From IMG/VR virus record IMGVR_UViG_3300035687_000005, positions 1 to 64,000 of that record: 64,000 nucleotides of DNA; one strand, given 5' to 3'. This document shows positions 21,990-28,534 of the stretch, in pieces. The translations under genes were made by a program, and so were the position numbers. This DNA comes from a virus. A model generated the notes under the pieces. The model saw only the letters and a list, made by a program, of their open reading frames with translations. It made no database searches and had not been told where the DNA came from. The stretch's first letter is position 1, and the number at the start of each line of letters is the position of its first letter.

Positions 21990-23093
21990 TCAGGCCGCTT
22001 CTTCGGCCGCCCTGATCGCCTCGACGGCCCACCGTGGTGCCCGGCCCCGCTCGGCCGCTCGGACCGCGCCGCGCAGGATCTTCGGCACCCGCGCCGACCC
22101 CACCACCGGCGCCTTCGCCATCAGATCCTCGGCGACCCGCTCGGCGTCACGCCACCCGCGCACGTTCACGAGGTCGTGCAGCAGCCACGCCCGGTACAGC
22201 GCCTGATCCCGGCCCTGCCGGTCGGGCAGCGCGGCGACCGCCAGCTGCGACGCGCGAACCGCGCCACGCCCGTCATCCGTCGCGGCGAGCAGCCGGGCCT
22301 CGTGCACCGCCAGCTCCGCCTCGTGCAGCCACCACGTCCACGCCGGATCGTTCGGGCCGATCCCGCCGGCGAGCTCACCACGGGCACGCTCGAGCTCGGC
22401 CAGGGCTTCGGTCCGGTCGCCGAGCTCACCGAGGGCCCGGGCGCGGCGGACGCGGAGCATCCCGACGACCCGGCCGGACTTGGGCGCTTCGGCGAGGACC
22501 CGGTCGGCGATCTGCAACCCTTCCGCACCGCGGCCGAGGTAGACGGCCTGCATGGACAGGTGGGAGAGGAGGAAGCGTTCCATGCTGCGGTCCCCGGCCA
22601 GCTGCGCGACGAGCAGGGCCTCGGTGGCGACCTGCCGCGATTCCTGCTGGTGCTCGGAGTCGTAGGCCAGCCAAGCGGCGACCTCGCCGACTTCGGCGAT
22701 GGCCGCGTGTAGGTCTGATGCGGTGCCCGGTGCGGCGCCGGCGGTGGCGAGCTGGCGGTGGGCGTTGCGGAACGCGCGGGCGGCGACGGTGTGCAGGCCT
22801 TCGGAGCCGTGCATGGTGTCGAGGCTGACGAGCTGCTGCACGGTGTCGTGGAGGCGGCCGATGTCGGTGTCGTCCATAGGGCGCCGCAGGTCTGCGGGGG
22901 CGGCGGCGGTGCGCTGCCCGGCGAGCGCGGACAGTTCGCCGGCGGCGTTGAGCGCGTTGTCGATCCGGTCGGCCATCTCCGGGGTGGGGTGGACGACGCC
23001 GTTGGCGAGGCGGGAGACGTGCGCCTTGTCGGTGAACAGGGTGGCGGCGAGCGCGGCCTGGGTGATGCGGGCGAGGGCGATGCGGCGCTTCAT
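21990..23093 (-). CDS. XRE-family regulator with TPR-like C-terminal domain (367 aa)
   Basis: N-terminal HTH (residues 1-45: RIALARITQAALAATLFTDK, then AHVSRLANGVVHPTPEMADR) and about 270 residues of degenerate TPR-like helices (for example LGELGDRTEALAELERARGE). This architecture is common in Streptomyces-type bacteria and on their integrative elements and resembles peptide-sensing RRNPP regulators in layout. ATG 23093 was chosen because the HTH begins there; the in-frame extension to 23234 would read through a palindromic operator. It probably controls its own promoter and possibly the transfer-type module to its right. Confidence 0.8.
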   Translation of the reverse strand: MKRRIALARITQAALAATLFTDKAHVSRLANGVVHPTPEMADRIDNALNAAGELSALAGQRTAAAPADLRRPMDDTDIGRLHDTVQQLVSLDTMHGSEGLHTVAARAFRNAHRQLATAGAAPGTASDLHAAIAEVGEVAAWLAYDSEHQQESRQVATEALLVAQLAGDRSMERFLLSHLSMQAVYLGRGAEGLQIADRVLAEAPKSGRVVGMLRVRRARALGELGDRTEALAELERARGELAGGIGPNDPAWTWWLHEAELAVHEARLLAATDDGRGAVRASQLAVAALPDRQGRDQALYRAWLLHDLVNVRGWRDAERVAEDLMAKAPVVGSARVPKILRGAVRAAERGRAPRWAVEAIRAAEEAA

Positions 23094-23132
23094 GTCCTCT
23101 GAGAACCTGCTGATCGCGCACCTCCTTGCCGG

Positions 23133-23166
23133 GTCAACGTTGACTGCGTCGAGAGTCAACGCCGTT
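23133..23166 (-). promoter_or_regulatory. Palindromic operator upstream of the XRE-TPR gene
   Basis: A perfect 12-base palindrome GTCAACGTTGAC (23133-23144) is followed 10 bases later by a second half-site with an imperfect partner (GTCAACGCCGTT, 23155-23166). It lies 40 bases upstream of the regulator's start and is a likely autoregulatory site. Confidence 0.55.
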
Positions 23167-23275
23167 CTATGTCGCCTGGCCTGTGTGGCGTTCGAAGCTG
23201 GTGGTGCGGCGCGGTGCTCGGGTGCTGGACCCACCGGGGTGCCGTGCCGCTCTTCTCAGGAGGTGCGGCATGCGA

Positions 23276-23587
23276 TCACTCGGATGGTGCGGGTCTGCGG
23301 CGGCGGGCGATGAGGGCTTCGACGGCGGCGGGTTTGACGTACCGGTAACCGGATTCGGAGATGTGCCAGTCCTCGCCCTGTTGACCGTAGTGGCCTGCGT
23401 CGATACCGCGGCGGACCTTGTCGCGGCTGTCGGTGTAGCCGGCGGCGTGGAGTCGGGCGACGACGTCTTTGATCGTCCACCACGGCTTTTCCTCCACGCC
23501 GGCCTCCCTCGTCTGTAGCAACTCGTGCAACCGGGTCAATGATCGCAGGCTGCGCACGCGGAGGCGAGTGGCGGGCTGGTGCGTCAT
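23276..23587 (-). CDS. Winged-HTH DNA-binding protein (103 aa)
   Basis: Residues 35-95 read as a MerR/excisionase-type winged helix: WWTIKDVVARLHAAGYTDSR, then RGIDAGHYGQQGEDWHISES and YRYVKPAAVEALIARR. Divergent from the transfer-type operon. The start is ATG 23587, six bases after a TACTGT -10 element, so its message is probably leaderless. It may repress the divergent operon (compare Kor-type regulators of actinomycete plasmids) or serve as excisionase; the sequence does not decide between these. Confidence 0.75.
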   Translation of the reverse strand: MTHQPATRLRVRSLRSLTRLHELLQTREAGVEEKPWWTIKDVVARLHAAGYTDSRDKVRRGIDAGHYGQQGEDWHISESGYRYVKPAAVEALIARRRRPAPSE

Positions 23588-23593
23588 CTCGTA

Positions 23594-23625
23594 ACAGTAG
23601 CAAGGTTGGCAAGTGTCGCAACCTT
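23594..23625. promoter_or_regulatory. Divergent promoter/operator region
   Basis: On the minus strand TTGCGA and TACTGT are 16 bases apart and end six bases before the HTH start codon. An inverted repeat AAGGTTG (23602-23608) / CAACCTT (23619-23625) lies over the -35 and spacer. It sits between the leftward HTH gene and the rightward module, so a single bound regulator could control both. Confidence 0.6.
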
Positions 23626-23680
23626 ATGAGAGAGTGGACCCATCACCCCCGCCGTCAGACTTCCCTAGGAGTTGATCCCC

Positions 23681-24184
23681 ATGGCGATCGTTGAGGCCAT
23701 CCACCTCCGTAAGTCGTTCACGCGCGGCATCGCCTGCGGCATTACGGGCAGCGTCCGGATCACCGAACGGCTGAGCGAGGCGACATGCCAGCGGTGTTAC
23801 TACGAGGGCGACCCGGTTGCGCGGACCCGCGCCTTGATGGTCGAGGCTGCGCACGCTGAGGCGCTGGAGATGCACACCGAGATCACCGGCGAGGTTCCGG
23901 TTCGTAGGACCACCGCCGAGCGCAACCGTCAGGCGTACATCGATGCGATTGACGCGCAGATCGCCGAGCTGCTGGCCCGCCGCGCGGCCCTGGTCGGTCC
24001 ACCATTCCGTGTGGGCGACCTGGTTCACCGCACGGACGACGAGGGGTTCGACCGCTGGCAGGTGTGGGTCGTGACCCGCGTGGACGCTGTCGACCCGCGC
24101 AAGGTGAGCCTCGGCCAGCGCGGTGACGACTGGCGCATGGCCATGAACGTCAGTGCCGCCACCTTGGTCGAGGCGCAGGTCTGA
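23681..24184 (+). CDS. Hypothetical protein, first gene of the transfer-type module (167 aa)
   Basis: ATG 23681 has AGGAG upstream. The N-terminal 50 residues include a CQRCYYEGDP knuckle; a helix follows (RNRQAYIDAIDAQIAELLARR); the C-terminus is an SH3-like beta barrel (FRVGDLVHRTDDEGFDRWQV). No known family. It leads the rightward operon and may be a regulator or a DNA-binding accessory of transfer. Confidence 0.7.
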   Translation: MAIVEAIHLRKSFTRGIACGITGSVRITERLSEATCQRCYYEGDPVARTRALMVEAAHAEALEMHTEITGEVPVRRTTAERNRQAYIDAIDAQIAELLARRAALVGPPFRVGDLVHRTDDEGFDRWQVWVVTRVDAVDPRKVSLGQRGDDWRMAMNVSAATLVEAQV

Positions 24185-24255
24185 TGCGCGACGTTGGCAT
24201 GACGGCGGACGCGGCGCTGCTGGCCGCGGTGGACCTCGCAGACCTGGAGGCATGA
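24184..24255 (+). CDS. Micro-protein (23 aa)
   Basis: TGATG-coupled to the preceding gene and ending four bases before the next start. Ala/Leu-rich helix. Supported only by coupling; could be a translational relay. Confidence 0.35.
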   Translation: MRDVGMTADAALLAAVDLADLEA

Positions 24256-24259
24256 CCCC

Positions 24260-25366
24260 ATGACCGCCTCTGAATTTCTCGCCGCCGCCTCCGCCTTCCT
24301 CGCCGAGCACCGCGGCGCCCTGATGGTCGGCGCCCTCGCATTCGTCGTCGTGGCGCTGCTACTGACCATCCGCCGCGCCGTGAAGGGCGGCCGGCCGGAT
24401 CGCTGGGTCGACGCGATCGCGTTCCTCGGCGCCCTCAGCTTCTCCGCCGAGGGCATGTGGGAGGTCGCGACCCAGAAGCTGGGCCTGCCGGCCACGTTCG
24501 CCGCGCTGGTGTTCTTCCTGTTCGAGGCGCAGTTGGTCTCGGCGATGTTCCGGGCCAACCGGTACCAGAAGCTCAACGGCAACCCCGGTCGGCACGGTCG
24601 AGCGGTGTGGCTCATCGCCGGGGTGATGGGCCTGATCGTGGCGTTCGCGGCCGACAGCTTCGTCGAGGCGCCGCTACGTCTGGCCATCCCGCTGCTCGCC
24701 GCGTACCAGTGGTGGCTCGGTCTGACCGCCGACGGTGTCACCGAGGACAAGGGTGCGACGTCGTGGCGGTGGACGCCGCGTCGGCTGCTGCTGTGGCTCG
24801 GCGCGATCGAGCCGGGTGAGCGCGACGTCGTGGCGGTCGACCGGGAGCGCCGCGTCGCACAGATGACCAACCTGGAGTACCGGCGCCGGCACGGTTGGGT
24901 GCGTCTGGCCGGCCGCCGCGGTGCGCGCCTGGCGCGTCTGAGTCTCGTCGCCGACGACGAGATGATCGCGGAGGTGCAGCGCCGGGTCGACCGCGCCGGC
25001 TGGTTCGACGCGACGCACGCCGACGCCCCGGCGGAGCACGCTCGCCGGTCCAAGTCGCTAGGCGTGGCTGCGTCGGAGAAGCGGCGCCGGGTGCGTCATC
25101 ACCGCCTGGTTCGGACCGTGCGGGTGACGCACCCGGCACCGAAGATCGCTCCTGCTCAGGACGTGCGTCAGGACGATCGGACGACGCAGGAGATCGACCT
25201 TGCGATCTGCGTCATGAAGGCGGGCGACCCGGACCTGGCTCAGCGACGGATCGCTCATCTGGTCGGCACGTCCGAGGCCACTGTCCGACGCGCTCTGCGT
25301 CGCAGGCAGTACACCTCGCCGCCGCCCATCAACGGCAAGATTCCCGAGCTTGAAGGAGCCACCTGA
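24260..25366 (+). CDS. Polytopic membrane protein with C-terminal HTH, Spd/DUF2637-like (368 aa)
   Basis: Five hydrophobic segments in the first 160 residues (around 20-37, 48-60, 74-95, 115-135 and 137-152), then a long basic cytoplasmic region, and a C-terminal helix-turn-helix (DLAQRRIAHLVGTSEATVRR, about 328-347). Membrane N-half plus DNA-binding C-half is the layout of spread/transfer proteins on actinomycete conjugative elements, where such proteins assist TraB in moving double-stranded DNA across cross-walls. Assignment is by topology and neighbourhood; sequence identity to a named Spd protein could not be tested. Confidence 0.65.
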   Translation: MTASEFLAAASAFLAEHRGALMVGALAFVVVALLLTIRRAVKGGRPDRWVDAIAFLGALSFSAEGMWEVATQKLGLPATFAALVFFLFEAQLVSAMFRANRYQKLNGNPGRHGRAVWLIAGVMGLIVAFAADSFVEAPLRLAIPLLAAYQWWLGLTADGVTEDKGATSWRWTPRRLLLWLGAIEPGERDVVAVDRERRVAQMTNLEYRRRHGWVRLAGRRGARLARLSLVADDEMIAEVQRRVDRAGWFDATHADAPAEHARRSKSLGVAASEKRRRVRHHRLVRTVRVTHPAPKIAPAQDVRQDDRTTQEIDLAICVMKAGDPDLAQRRIAHLVGTSEATVRRALRRRQYTSPPPINGKIPELEGAT

Positions 25367-25467
25367 TGATCCACGTCCTGTCCGTGTGGGTGCTGCTGAA
25401 GTGTGGCTGCCAGGTGCAGTGCCACGGCAACGCCCCGCGACCCACCACCTGCCCCGACCACCCGTAG
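25366..25467 (+). CDS. Mini Cys-rich protein (33 aa)
   Basis: TGATG-coupled to the membrane protein gene. The sequence has four Cys in 17 residues (KCGCQVQC, then TCPDH), a likely zinc or disulfide knuckle. Function unknown. Confidence 0.5.
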   Translation: MIHVLSVWVLLKCGCQVQCHGNAPRPTTCPDHP

Positions 25468-25483
25468 ATCAAGGAGAACTGAG

Positions 25484-25567
25484 ATGGCGAAGGACAGCAA
25501 GGCGTCGAAGGAACTGCAGGGTTCCGAGGACGACATCAAGACCATCAAGACGTTCGGACTGCGCTGA
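25484..25567 (+). CDS. Mini hydrophilic protein (27 aa)
   Basis: AAGGAGA ribosome site five bases upstream. Lys/Asp-rich peptide, TGATG-coupled to the next gene. No function known; the ribosome site makes translation plausible. Confidence 0.5.
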   Translation: MAKDSKASKELQGSEDDIKTIKTFGLR

Positions 25568-25719
25568 TGGCCATTCCGAAGAAGTGGTTCGTGCAAGAGG
25601 AGCGCGCCCGGATGGACCGCAACCAGGCGGACGCGGTCGGGGACCGGGCGGCTGCCAAGAGGCATCAGGCGGCGATGGACGAGGCACTGGCCAAGCAGGA
25701 CCAGCACAAGAAGAAGTAG
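25567..25719 (+). CDS. Small basic helical protein (50 aa)
   Basis: A single charged helix (EERARMDRNQADAVGDRAAA) ending in KKK. Possibly a DNA- or RNA-binding accessory. TGATG-coupled to the preceding mini-gene and followed by a strong hairpin. Confidence 0.55.
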   Translation: MAIPKKWFVQEERARMDRNQADAVGDRAAAKRHQAAMDEALAKQDQHKKK

Positions 25720-25725
25720 CTCCGC

Positions 25726-25770
25726 GCGGGGCGCGACCTCAGCCCTCGACAAGCACCGGTCGCGCCCCGC
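25726..25770 (+). terminator. Strong hairpin inside the transfer-type operon
   Basis: Perfect 13-bp stem (GCGGGGCGCGACC with its complement) and a 19-base loop, between two rightward genes. No U tract follows, so it is more likely an attenuator or RNA-processing/stability element than a full terminator. Confidence 0.5.
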
Positions 25771-25796
25771 TCCCCCACGAAGGAGGAACACCCATC

Positions 25797-26225
25797 ATGC
25801 GCGTCCCCCTCGATCGAATCGACGACCTGCGGGCAGCGAACCGCTGGGAAACGATCTGCTCCATCGTCGGCTGGTTGTTCGCCGCGACGTTCGCCCTGAT
25901 GGCGGGGTTCTACTTCGCCGGTATGGACTACGCCAAGCACATCATGGTCATCCCGTCCCTGGTGCTGTTCGCGGCCTGGGTCGGGGCCACGATCCGGGAG
26001 CGTGTACTCCGCGACCGGGCCCATGTGCCGTCCCCGTCGGACGGTTGCTGCGACTGCGGGGTCGCCGAGTGCGACGTCATCGTCGCCCCCGACGACCGCG
26101 GTCGCGGCGAGGGCTACTGCTGGGGCTGCATCGACACCTGGCCGGCCGACGCTCCGGCGACGGTGGACGAGCTCGGGATCTACGTCTTCCCTGGTCGCGA
26201 GCGGGCCGAGGGGGTGCAGCCGTGA
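25797..26225 (+). CDS. Two-span membrane protein with zinc-ribbon tail (142 aa)
   Basis: AAGGAGGAAC ribosome site before ATG 25797. Two hydrophobic segments (about 21-42 and 47-66), then a cytoplasmic domain with CCDCGVAEC and CWGC, four to five Cys that could hold one zinc. Part of the rightward module; predicted membrane partner of the translocase by position. No family recognised. Confidence 0.7.
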   Translation: MRVPLDRIDDLRAANRWETICSIVGWLFAATFALMAGFYFAGMDYAKHIMVIPSLVLFAAWVGATIRERVLRDRAHVPSPSDGCCDCGVAECDVIVAPDDRGRGEGYCWGCIDTWPADAPATVDELGIYVFPGRERAEGVQP

Positions 26226-26410
26226 GCCGACTGCCCGCGCACGTCGCCGACCGCAGCCCCGCCGTCGTCGTCGACGGCACCGTCGTCCAGCCCGCCCCTG
26301 GATATCGCCCGGCGGTCCGCGGCGGTCCGAGCCTCGCGTTTGTCCTGGTCCTGATCCTGGTCCTGTTCGGCAGCGCCTTCGCTGTCGGCCTCGGCCTGTC
26401 TCTGCTCTGA
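26222..26410 (+). CDS. Single-span membrane protein (62 aa)
   Basis: GTG start overlapping the upstream stop. The C-terminal 25 residues form one hydrophobic helix (LAFVLVLILVLFGSAFAVGL). The N-terminal half is hydrophilic. Small Spd-type membrane proteins are typical beside traB genes of actinomycete elements. Confidence 0.65.
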   Translation: MSRLPAHVADRSPAVVVDGTVVQPAPGYRPAVRGGPSLAFVLVLILVLFGSAFAVGLGLSLL

Positions 26411-26419
26411 GGAGTTCCG

Positions 26420-26677
26420 TTGCCCGCCGACCGCTACCGCGTCCAGCTCTACCGCAACGGCGTCCACCGGCGCCGACAGGAGGTGCTCACGAACCTCGAC
26501 CCGCACGACGACACGATCCTGCGCGAGTGGCTGGAACGCCTCGTCAAGGCAGACCGGGGCACCCTGCGCCTGAATTTGGCAGACGGCTGGGAGCTGAAGG
26601 TCCGCATCCCGGACGGGATCCGGGTCGTCGCGACGGCCACCGTCGACAAGTCCGGCCGCACGGTGGTGAAGCGGTGA
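26420..26677 (+). CDS. Small hypothetical protein (85 aa)
   Basis: TTG start with GAGGAG five bases upstream. Beta-rich, basic (YRVQLYRNGVHRRRQEVLTN, then LRLNLADGWELKVRIPDG). No family recognised. It overlaps the next GTG. Confidence 0.6.
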   Translation: MPADRYRVQLYRNGVHRRRQEVLTNLDPHDDTILREWLERLVKADRGTLRLNLADGWELKVRIPDGIRVVATATVDKSGRTVVKR

Positions 26678-26940
26678 GCCGCCGACAGAAGGTCAGCGCC
26701 GCGCGGCGGGCGGCGTACTGGGCGGCTCGCACGAGCCCTTCTCAGCCGCCGGAGGACCGGACGGCGGCGGCCTGGGACTGGCTCAGGACGACCATCGCCG
26801 ACCTGCCGTCCACCCACCAGCGTGAGGCCTGGGCAGCAGCATTCGACCAGATCAACGGGGTACGGCGGGCCATCACGGACGGTGAGTTCACACCGGGTGT
26901 TCACACCGGGTCTGCGAACCGTTCGGAGCTCCACACGTAG
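26674..26940 (+). CDS. Small basic hypothetical protein (88 aa)
   Basis: GTG start overlapping the preceding stop (GTGA). Arg/Ala-rich N-terminus (SRRQKVSAARRAAYWAA), then helices with conserved-looking Trp residues (AAAWDWL, REAWAAAF). Possibly DNA-binding. Unassigned. Confidence 0.6.
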   Translation: MSRRQKVSAARRAAYWAARTSPSQPPEDRTAAAWDWLRTTIADLPSTHQREAWAAAFDQINGVRRAITDGEFTPGVHTGSANRSELHT

Positions 26941-26975
26941 ACACGCGTGAACGCGCGCGAGGCCATCGTACACAT

Positions 26976-26988
26976 CGGTCACTGACCG
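26976..26988. promoter_or_regulatory. Palindrome CGGTCACTGACCG
   Basis: A perfect 13-base palindrome in the 73-base gap before the next gene, where a new promoter or operator would be expected. No clear -35/-10 pair was recognised around it. Confidence 0.35.
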
Positions 26989-27013
26989 TCACAACAAGGA
27001 AGGGAGAAAGGCT

Positions 27014-27448
27014 GTGCAAGCAGGAGTTTCAGCCGGCGTCGGCATCGTGTGTCTCGTCGCCGCCGGGGTGCTCATCGTGGCCGGCCGGTGGCAGTGGCCG
27101 CGCCTGATCGTGGCGCTCGTCATCACCGGTGTGGCCGGGCTGCTGACGTCCACGATCGGTTCGTGGATGCATGCGAGTGTGACCCGCCTGGACCGGCGGG
27201 CGTCCGCGTTCGTCGGTCAGTGGACCGGCGCCGCGGTGTCGGGGATCTTGGCGGTGGTGCTGCTCGGGTTCCTGGCGTTCTGGATCTGGCACAACCAGGT
27301 CGACGCGAAGACCATCGGGGTGGCGGCCGCCGTGCCGGTGACCGTGACGCTGATCCCGGGTCCGCTCGGCGCGTTCGCCGTCGCCGCGGTGTCCGTGGTC
27401 CCTGCGGTGCTGGGCGGCGTCGTCGCCTGGCTGTTCGGGCTCGGGTGA
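27014..27448 (+). CDS. Polytopic membrane protein (144 aa)
   Basis: GTG start after an AAGGGAGAAAGG ribosome region. Almost entirely hydrophobic with about five helices (for example VGIVCLVAAGVLIVAG and AVSGILAVVLLGFLAFWIW). Four bases from the next gene. The topology and place next to the translocase are those of small spread proteins of actinomycete conjugative elements; the specific role is unknown. Confidence 0.7.
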   Translation: MQAGVSAGVGIVCLVAAGVLIVAGRWQWPRLIVALVITGVAGLLTSTIGSWMHASVTRLDRRASAFVGQWTGAAVSGILAVVLLGFLAFWIWHNQVDAKTIGVAAAVPVTVTLIPGPLGAFAVAAVSVVPAVLGGVVAWLFGLG

Positions 27449-27452
27449 TCTC

Positions 27453-28454
27453 GTGGAGATCTTCGGTATCGCGATCCTCGCCGCCGGGCTGATGGGTGTC
27501 TGGCACGTCACCAGGTACGCCGTCCCGCGGACCATGCGCGCGGTCGGCAAGAAGAGGTCGGCCAGCATCCAGGCGTGGAAGGCCCAGCACCCGAACGCCC
27601 CGGCGGTCACCCGCTGGCCGGCGGCGATCGCGCGGGCCATCGCGGCGTTTCGGTGGGGGCCGCGGTTCCTCATCGAGGAGACCCGCACCGCGTGGCGGGA
27701 GGGCATGGAGCTGGGCCGTCACAAGTACGGGCAGGTCGTCACCGACCCACCCACACCTGCCGGCGCAACGGACCCGGTCGGCACCGAGTCTGCCGTCAGT
27801 GACCGGTGTGCCCGGTGCGGCCGCACCGGCAGCGATAACCACCCCCTCATACCGAGATCCGACGGCACGAGCGCGTGCGCACCCTGCCATTACAGCCGCT
27901 GCGTGAAATGCGAGAAGAACTTCGCCGCCGATGGCGACGTCGCCTGCCCGGAGTGCCGGGCATGGCAGGACGAGCGCAACAAGCAGGCACCGCCGCTCCC
28001 CCGGCCCCGGCCGCACCTCGTATCCGTTCCCAACCCGATCCCCAACCTCATCGGCCCACCGGCCACACGTCAGAAGGAGAACACCATGACGATCCAGACC
28101 ATCACCGGCGGCGAAGTCAACAGCCCCGAGCAGCTCGTCGCCGAACTGCAGGCCATCACCGCCGAGGCGGCAGCCGACCTCGAGGACGCCCGCGGCGACG
28201 CCGTCCGGGCCGAGGAGGACGCCGCCCGGATCGAGAAGATGGTCGGCTGCCTGACCAACCTGAAGCTCCCCCCGGAGGACATCAGCTCGGTGCAGGGCCT
28301 GCTCGAGCCGGCCATGGCGCGTAAGGCGGCCGCTGAGCAGCGCGCCGCGGCGGCGGAGAAGCGGGCGTCGCAGGCGCAGTCGGCGCTGGTGATGGCGCAG
28401 CGGCACGTCGAGCTGCAGGGCCAGGGCGCGGCGGGTGACTTCTACCGTTCCTGA
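27453..28454 (+). CDS. Membrane-anchored zinc-ribbon and coiled-coil protein (333 aa)
   Basis: One frame with three parts: an N-terminal hydrophobic helix (IFGIAILAAGLMGVWHV), a zinc region around residues 118-172 (CARCGRTG, CAPCHYSRCVKC, ACPEC), and after residue 211 an Ala/Glu-rich coiled coil. An in-frame ATG at 28086 follows an excellent AGAAGGAGAACACC ribosome site, so the last 122 residues are probably also made as a separate protein. Roles unknown; the coiled coil directly precedes the TraB-like gene. Confidence 0.7.
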   Translation: MEIFGIAILAAGLMGVWHVTRYAVPRTMRAVGKKRSASIQAWKAQHPNAPAVTRWPAAIARAIAAFRWGPRFLIEETRTAWREGMELGRHKYGQVVTDPPTPAGATDPVGTESAVSDRCARCGRTGSDNHPLIPRSDGTSACAPCHYSRCVKCEKNFAADGDVACPECRAWQDERNKQAPPLPRPRPHLVSVPNPIPNLIGPPATRQKENTMTIQTITGGEVNSPEQLVAELQAITAEAAADLEDARGDAVRAEEDAARIEKMVGCLTNLKLPPEDISSVQGLLEPAMARKAAAEQRAAAAEKRASQAQSALVMAQRHVELQGQGAAGDFYRS

Positions 28455-28464
28455 CCGTTTCCGT

Positions 28465-28491
28465 GCAGGCCCCGCCGCTGGTGGGGCCTGC
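28465..28491 (+). terminator. Hairpin upstream of the TraB-like gene
   Basis: GCAGGCCCC / GGGGCCTGC stem of 9 bp with a 9-base loop, 10 bases after the preceding stop and 43 bases before the TraB-like start. No U tract; it could reduce read-through and so set the translocase level. Confidence 0.45.
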
Positions 28492-28534
28492 GCTGTGACA
28501 GGCAGGCACAAGCCGACCAGGAAGGAGCACCGCG

